29,273 nucleotides of DNA from an uncultured Oscillospiraceae bacterium (lineage in GTDB: Bacteria > Bacillota > Clostridia > Oscillospirales > Oscillospiraceae). Shown here piece after piece: positions 25,068 through 29,273 of the stretch; position 1 is the stretch's first letter, and every line of letters begins with the position of its first letter. The notes beneath the pieces are model-generated. The model worked only from the letters and a program-made list of their open reading frames with translations. It was not told the origin of the DNA and ran no database searches. The translations under genes and the position numbers were made by a program. Location of the stretch: contig CAKTPC010000011.1 of NCBI GenBank assembly GCA_934590505.1, positions 1 to 29,273 of the forward strand, in the 5' to 3' direction.

Positions 25068-25737
25068 AAGGTTAAGAATTGCCATAGACAGTGGGATGGT
25101 TCTGCTTTTGCCTTTGCTGATGGCATATTCTCTGGTGGGAGAAGCCGCCCATGAATATCTTGGCATTGGAATGTTTCTGCTTTTTGTTGCCCACCATATT
25201 TTGAACATTGCGTGGTGGAAACATATTTTTCGCGGAAAGTACACATCACTCCGCATTTTAGGAACAGCCGTAAATTTAGCTCTTGCGATGATTATGCTGG
25301 CATTGCCGATCAGCGGGATGATCCTGTCCCGCCATGTGTTCCGCTTTCTGTACTTTGGAGAAACATCCACAGCAAGAACTATTCATTTGCTGGCTTCCTA
25401 TTGGGGACTGGTGCTTATGAGCCTCCATGCCGGGATGCACGGAAGTGTGATGATGGGAATGCTCCGAAAGGCTGCTCATACGCAGCAAACATCTAAAATC
25501 AGGACATGGAGCCTGAGAGTGATTGCAGTGCTGTTAGCCGTCTGTGGCGTCCATGCTTTTGTGAAGAATAAAATCAGCTCGTATCTGTTTTTACAGACAC
25601 AGTTTGTATTCATCGATTTTTCGCAGCCGGTGGTATTGACTTTGCTGGACTACATGGCAATCATAGCTCTTTTTGCAGTTGTGGGTTACTGCATATCAAA
25701 ACTGACTAAGACGCAAAACAAAATGCAGAAAAGATAA
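25060..25737 (+). CDS. DUF4405 membrane protein (predicted cytochrome-b-like)
   Basis: A 225-residue protein with about five to six membrane helices, starting at TTG 25060 with GAGAGG nine bases upstream. Histidines fall within or near helices (His31, His45, His46, His109, His123, His127), as in the DUF4405 family, known as a flavinylation-associated cytochrome domain. The second histidine cluster reads HLLASYWGLVLMSLHAGMH. The protein could pass electrons across the membrane to the flavodoxin lipoprotein encoded just before it. No ApbE or FMN-binding domain gene is in the window. It ends the operon; I see no clear terminator. Confidence 0.75.
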   Translation: MNKRLRIAIDSGMVLLLPLLMAYSLVGEAAHEYLGIGMFLLFVAHHILNIAWWKHIFRGKYTSLRILGTAVNLALAMIMLALPISGMILSRHVFRFLYFGETSTARTIHLLASYWGLVLMSLHAGMHGSVMMGMLRKAAHTQQTSKIRTWSLRVIAVLLAVCGVHAFVKNKISSYLFLQTQFVFIDFSQPVVLTLLDYMAIIALFAVVGYCISKLTKTQNKMQKR

Positions 25738-25827
25738 GAACACGAAAATATAGACAGGCTTTTACACCTCGCGCTGGTGACAAGGATGTGATAAAGAACT
25801 TGGGACAAAACCGGAGACTGATTCTAC

Positions 25828-25868
25828 GCCAATCTTCCGAAAAATTTTCTGCCAATCTTCCGAAAAAT
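25828..25868. repeat. Tandem 18-bp direct repeat upstream of ATPase promoter
   Basis: GCCAATCTTCCGAAAAAT is present twice, exactly, at 25828-25845 and 25851-25868 (23-base period). The second unit ends one base before the -35 box. Two copies in phase at that position suit a regulator binding site or an upstream promoter element. Confidence 0.6.
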
Positions 25869-25869
25869 C

Positions 25870-25898
25870 TTGAGCTGATTCTGGTTCTGAGGTATACT
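25870..25898 (+). promoter_or_regulatory. Promoter of the ATPase gene
   Basis: TTGAGC (25870-25875) and TATACT (25893-25898) are 17 bases apart. The start would fall near 25905, giving a short leader to ATG 25932. Confidence 0.75.
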
Positions 25899-25931
25899 AA
25901 GGACACTGAGAGCAGGAGCGAGGTGTTCTGA

Positions 25932-27206
25932 ATGAAGAAGTATCGGAAAAGAATTGCCGATGAAATATTGGCGCGGAAGCTGGAGGGCAAAGGCGCTGTC
26001 TTGATCGAGGGCCCAAAGTGGTGCGGTAAAACCACCACGGCGGAACAGATCGCCGCCAGTATTCTGTATATGGATGAACCTGAAAAGAAAGAGCAGAACA
26101 TCACCATGTCTGAACTGAATCCAAAGCGTCTGCTGAAAGGTGCAGCACCAAGGCTGATCGACGAGTGGCAGATCGCACCGAAGCTGTGGGATGCCATTCG
26201 CTTTGAGGTCGACCATCGTGGAGAGCTGGGGCAGTTTGTTCTTACCGGTTCTGCCGTTCCTGCTGATACCAAGGAGATTACCCACTCCGGCACGGGTCGT
26301 TTTACATGGCTGACCATGCGGCCTATGAGCCTTTATGAGTCCGGTGACTCCACAGGCGAAGTCAGTCTGAAAGATTTGTTTGACGGAGCAGCGGAGATCG
26401 ATGGTGCTTCCGAACTCGATATTGACCGTTTAGCATTCCTCGTGTGCCGAGGCGGCTGGCCGCAGGCAGTGGATATGCGGGACGAGATCGCTTTGGATCA
26501 GGCAATGGATTACTATGATGCCGTGGTGCGTTCTGATATCAACCGCGCCGACGGCGTGCAGAAAAATCCCGAAAAAGTGCATCGGCTAATGCGCTCCTAT
26601 GCCAGAAATCAAGGCAGTCAGATACCGAATACAGTGCTTGCGCAGGATGTATCCGCAAATGACGAAGTCTCTATGAGTGATGAGACAGTAGCCGCTTATG
26701 TCAGCGCGCTCCGCAAAATCTTCGTTGTAGAGGATATGCCGGCGTGGAATCCGAATCTTCGCTCCAAGACTGCCATCCGTTCTTCTGACACCAGATATTA
26801 TATTGACCCATCTATTGCTGCCGCGGCATTGGGCATCGGGCCAAATGACCTTGTGAACGACCTCAAAACCTTTGGCTTCCTGTTTGAAACGCTCTGCATC
26901 AGAGACCTGCGTGTTTTTGCGGATGCCTTGAACGGCGAAGTCTATCACTATCGTGACAGGGACGGGCAGGAATGCGATGCCGTTGTTCATTTAAGAAACG
27001 GGAAATACGGTTTGATTGAGATTAAACTGGGTGGCGATAGACTCATTGAAGAAGGCGCAAAGAGCTTAAAAGCAATGGAAGCCAAGATCGACACTGACAA
27101 AATGAACGCACCGTCGTTCCTCATGGTTTTGACGGGCACCGGCGACTATGCCTATCGCCGTCAGGACGGTGTATATGTCGTGCCCATCGGCTGCCTAAAA
27201 AACTGA
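25932..27206 (+). CDS. AAA_14 ATPase with DUF4143 (PD-(D/E)XK-like) C-terminal domain
   Basis: A 424-residue protein. The Walker A loop GPKWCGKT is at 27-34, Walker B RLIDEWQ at 74-80, and the sensor TGSA at 105-108. The C-terminal domain ends in Asp349 then IEIK (Glu363, Lys365), the usual metal-site pattern of PD-(D/E)XK folds. The family is common in accessory regions of bacteria and is of uncertain function; defence or mobile-element roles have been suggested. GAGGTG precedes the ATG. It has its own promoter with a tandem repeat and is followed by the 108-bp dispersed repeat. It lies outside the redox operon. Confidence 0.88.
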   Translation: MKKYRKRIADEILARKLEGKGAVLIEGPKWCGKTTTAEQIAASILYMDEPEKKEQNITMSELNPKRLLKGAAPRLIDEWQIAPKLWDAIRFEVDHRGELGQFVLTGSAVPADTKEITHSGTGRFTWLTMRPMSLYESGDSTGEVSLKDLFDGAAEIDGASELDIDRLAFLVCRGGWPQAVDMRDEIALDQAMDYYDAVVRSDINRADGVQKNPEKVHRLMRSYARNQGSQIPNTVLAQDVSANDEVSMSDETVAAYVSALRKIFVVEDMPAWNPNLRSKTAIRSSDTRYYIDPSIAAAALGIGPNDLVNDLKTFGFLFETLCIRDLRVFADALNGEVYHYRDRDGQECDAVVHLRNGKYGLIEIKLGGDRLIEEGAKSLKAMEAKIDTDKMNAPSFLMVLTGTGDYAYRRQDGVYVVPIGCLKN

Positions 27207-27248
27207 TTCAGAAAAGCTTAAATGCAGGTGCGGCTTATCGAAACAACG

Positions 27249-27356
27249 GAAAGCGAGTTCTATCTCCAGCAGGCCAACGCATAGCCTTATTCTTTGAATA
27301 TAGCGGCGCAAAATTTGACCCTGGGCAGCAAAAAAGCAGACCTCTCAGTCTGCTAT
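27249..27356 (+). repeat. 108-bp dispersed repeat, copy 2
   Basis: This copy aligns with 859-966 at a constant offset and continues into the larger repeat shared with 9454-9748. Its hairpin reads AGCAGAC-6-GTCTGCT. It begins about 40 bases after the ATPase stop. Confidence 0.75.
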
Positions 27357-27572
27357 TAAAACTACGGCAGTATAGACTCCAAAACGGGTTTGACCCAAAC
27401 GCTGACCCATACGGGGAAATCACCGGGCAGTACGGCGCAGTACACGGCAGCAATTTGGTGAAACAAAAGAGGGCTAAACAGCAGCTAACCGGCACAAAAG
27501 CAGCCTATTTAATAACCGACCGCAGCTCATAACCCGGAGGTCGTTGGTTCAAATCCTTCCCCCGCAACCACT
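27279..27572 (+). repeat. ~290-bp direct repeat with tRNA-fMet 3'-half, right copy
   Basis: It pairs with 9454-9748. The last 190 bases are nearly identical, including the TGACCCA pair (27391 and 27403) and the tRNA-like end (about 27515-27571). Downstream sequence then differs: the terminator of the left copy is replaced by the 3' end of the serine recombinase gene. This is the junction with a further element to the right. Confidence 0.75.
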
Positions 27573-28993
27573 ATTTCCAACAACGTGTTTAATGTACTCT
27601 GTATATTGAACACGTTGTTATTTTTATCCCCTGAAACATCAATGCGCTTGATAAGCAGCTTTACGGCCTTTTCATCGGGGTTGTTCTTCAAAGCATTTAG
27701 CCATTGCCGGATAGTATCAACCGTGTAATCTTCGGGCGGCTCCGTCGCTTCCAACGCCTTTATTTCGTCCTTGATCTCCGTCATACGCTGGCCAATATCG
27801 GAAACAACATCAGATGGCAGCACACCGGATGACAGATTCTTCATCAGCGTATCATATTCTTTCTGCTTCTCGGCTATTCTCGCGTTCAGAACGTCATAGA
27901 ACGCCGTCAGGCGGTTCTTGCTGTCGCTCTGGTATCTGCGCATGGCTGCGGTTATAAGCGTCTGGTTAGGCTCTGAAAGCAGCTCATGCAGGTATTTAAT
28001 AGCGGCGCTATCCACATCCGACATAAGCACTGTAGGCCGTCCGCAATGCTTGGAGCAGACATAGCGGTAATAGGTGTGTCCGCTGCGTGTACCCTTGTAA
28101 ACATGCATCTTTGCCCCGCAAGAGCAATAGACAAGGCCGGAACACATGTAGTCTGCCTTGCGGCCTGCGTTCTTTCTGCTGTTCATTATCGCTTGTGCCT
28201 CCTCAAATTGTGCCTTTGTGATGATTGCCGGGAAAGCGTCCTCTATCCGTATGGCTCCGGGCTTCTGACGCCGCTGGGCGCGTTCTGCGGTCTCCTGCGG
28301 CGTGTACAGATATACGCCGGTATATTTCTCATTCCGAAGCATTTCATAAATCTGCGTGTATCTGATGGGCTTCCCGCGCTTGCCGGTGATCCCGGCCACG
28401 TCCAGCTCGGCTATTATATCCTTGAATCCCGCTCCTTCTTGTGCAGCGGTGAAGATACGGCGCACATAGGCCGCTTCCAACTCGTTAATGACATACTGCT
28501 GATTTACCACATCGTAGCCGAACGGAGCATAACCGCCGTTGTGTAAGCCCTTCAGGGCGGTTTCCCTATGGCCTTTCTGCACTTCTGCCGAAAGGTTATC
28601 AAGATAGTATTCAGACATAGACCACATGAGCGCACGCATGATCTTTGCTTCGGCGGTATTGCCGAAGTCCTGCGCCACGGCTATCAGCTCTATATTATCC
28701 GCTCTAAGCCGTCCTTCGAGGTTCACATGCTCTGCAAGGCTCCGGGCTACCCTGTCATACTTGTGAATGAGAATGACGCTGAAAAGCCCTTTATGCGCGT
28801 CTCTGAGCATCTTTTGATACTGCGCTCTGGCTGCTGTCTTTGATTCCTTGCCGCTTATGGCTTCATCGGCATAAACGCCGGTCACGGTCAGACTGTGCCG
28901 TTCGGCGTATTCCGTGCAAGCTCTGATCTGCGCGTCAATGCTGGCTTCATTCTGCCGGTCAGACGAAAACCGGGCATATATTACAGCGTTTAT
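27527..28993 (-). CDS. Large serine recombinase (resolvase/integrase), ATA at start position
   Basis: A protein of about 488 residues when read from ATA 28993. The resolvase domain (about 1-150) opens NAVIYARFSSDRQ with the nucleophile at Ser10 and continues through YADEAISGKES and ILIHKYDRVARS. A recombinase domain follows, then a zinc ribbon with cysteine sets CSGLVYCSCGAKM and YVCSKHCGRP, and a coiled coil (about 370-430). No ATG, GTG or TTG lies in frame between an upstream TGA (29017-29015) and Ser10; a GTG at 28885 would remove the nucleophile. AAAGGATGTGA precedes the ATA. The last 14 residues, VVAGEGFEPTTSGL, are read from the tRNA-like site. It probably inserts or excises the element to its right. 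Confidence 0.88.
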   Translation of the reverse strand: MNAVIYARFSSDRQNEASIDAQIRACTEYAERHSLTVTGVYADEAISGKESKTAARAQYQKMLRDAHKGLFSVILIHKYDRVARSLAEHVNLEGRLRADNIELIAVAQDFGNTAEAKIMRALMWSMSEYYLDNLSAEVQKGHRETALKGLHNGGYAPFGYDVVNQQYVINELEAAYVRRIFTAAQEGAGFKDIIAELDVAGITGKRGKPIRYTQIYEMLRNEKYTGVYLYTPQETAERAQRRQKPGAIRIEDAFPAIITKAQFEEAQAIMNSRKNAGRKADYMCSGLVYCSCGAKMHVYKGTRSGHTYYRYVCSKHCGRPTVLMSDVDSAAIKYLHELLSEPNQTLITAAMRRYQSDSKNRLTAFYDVLNARIAEKQKEYDTLMKNLSSGVLPSDVVSDIGQRMTEIKDEIKALEATEPPEDYTVDTIRQWLNALKNNPDEKAVKLLIKRIDVSGDKNNNVFNIQSTLNTLLEIVVAGEGFEPTTSGL

Positions 28994-29010
28994 ATTCTCA
29001 CATCCTTTCT

Positions 29011-29040
29011 CCGCTCATGCTTCTGCATGGGCGGTTTTAT
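29011..29040 (+). terminator. Hairpin terminator in front of the recombinase gene
   Basis: CCGCTCATGC pairs with GCATGGGCGG (one G-T pair) around TTCT, then TTTTAT. On the plus strand this is a terminator. On the minus strand the hairpin sits just upstream of the recombinase ribosome binding site, so it may also affect translation. Confidence 0.65.
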
Positions 29041-29045
29041 TAACG

Positions 29046-29154
29046 CTACGTAGATGTTTACGTAAATGTCTACGTAGATTCTACAGTAGAATCTACAATG
29101 TCACGTGACATCACGTGACCTGTCGCGCGACAGTCGGCGACGTGTCGGGCGACA
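29046..29154. repeat. Array of about nine short palindromes
   Basis: Successive palindromes are centred near 29049.5, 29061.5, 29073.5, 29085, 29104.5, 29114.5, 29126.5, 29137 and 29148.5. They include CTACGTAG, TTTACGTAAA, TCTACGTAGA, GATTCTACAGTAGAATC, ATGTCACGTGACAT, TCACGTGA and CTGTCGCGCGACAG. TACGTA recurs three times at exactly 12 bases. Most centres are 10-12 bases apart, about one helical turn. No gene is seen in 28994-29273. The array may be a multi-dimer binding platform, a transfer or replication origin, or a recombinase control site. Confidence 0.7.
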
Positions 29155-29273
29155 TATTGGCAACCATTTGGTGCCATCATTACCCTCTTTCGGCATTTTT
29201 CCGTCAATTCTTTTCGTCATCTTTTTTGTCGGGCGATGGCTGACGTTGATATTTGCTGTTTGAAGCTAAATCT

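Noticed and set aside
27235..27495. 86-codon minus-strand frame containing MRWPAGDRTRF
   Set aside because: The same peptide is read from the 859 repeat copy. It reflects repeat DNA, with no start signal or family match.
29046..29154. CRISPR array
   Set aside because: The units are palindromes of different sequence with no constant repeat and no spacers of regular length.

Overview
The window looks like an accessory region of a Gram-positive anaerobe, most likely a gut Clostridia of the Oscillospiraceae/Lachnospiraceae type. The grounds are strong AGGAGG-type ribosome binding sites, near-balanced base composition, old-yellow-enzyme and clostridial secondary-alcohol-dehydrogenase proteins, and a large serine recombinase. 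No species can be named from sequence alone, and no complete rRNA or tRNA gene is present.

Region 1 (1-9453) holds oxidoreductase genes controlled by two TetR-type regulators. The left edge is the first 15 codons of a short-chain dehydrogenase, divergent from a TetR gene (245-847). A leftward six-gene operon (8667 back to 1109) encodes, in order of transcription, a secondary alcohol dehydrogenase, a BaiCD/FadH-like Fe-S flavoenzyme, a short-chain dehydrogenase, an MFS carrier, a GntP-type permease and an aldo/keto reductase. A second TetR gene (8857-9453) diverges from it, and a perfect inverted repeat overlies the predicted operon promoter. The set fits uptake and stepwise reduction or oxidation of an unsaturated carbonyl or hydroxy compound; the substrate is unknown.

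Region 2 (9454-27572) is a cargo block of about 18 kb bracketed by two direct repeats of about 290 bp. Each repeat ends in the 3' half of an initiator tRNA-Met-like sequence. Inside are a membrane-fused alpha/beta hydrolase, two overlapping LysR genes divergent from a MATE / SleB-like / aldo-keto reductase operon, a frameshifted NYN-nuclease gene behind a structured leader, and then a second LysR gene divergent from an eight-cistron operon. That operon encodes an Fe-S aldo/keto reductase, a cytosolic aldo/keto reductase, a MATE exporter, a 19-codon relic of another aldo/keto reductase, a hexapeptide acetyltransferase, an aldo/keto reductase lipoprotein, a flavodoxin lipoprotein and a DUF4405 membrane cytochrome-like protein. 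The last three suggest a redox pathway on the outer face of the membrane and are the best candidate for an undescribed system. An AAA_14/DUF4143 ATPase closes the block.

Region 3 (27527-29273) starts a further mobile element. A large serine recombinase runs leftward and its last 14 codons lie inside the tRNA-like site. Its natural start position reads ATA. Upstream lies a striking run of about nine short palindromes spaced roughly one helical turn apart. The window therefore appears to be a stack of accreted island fragments.
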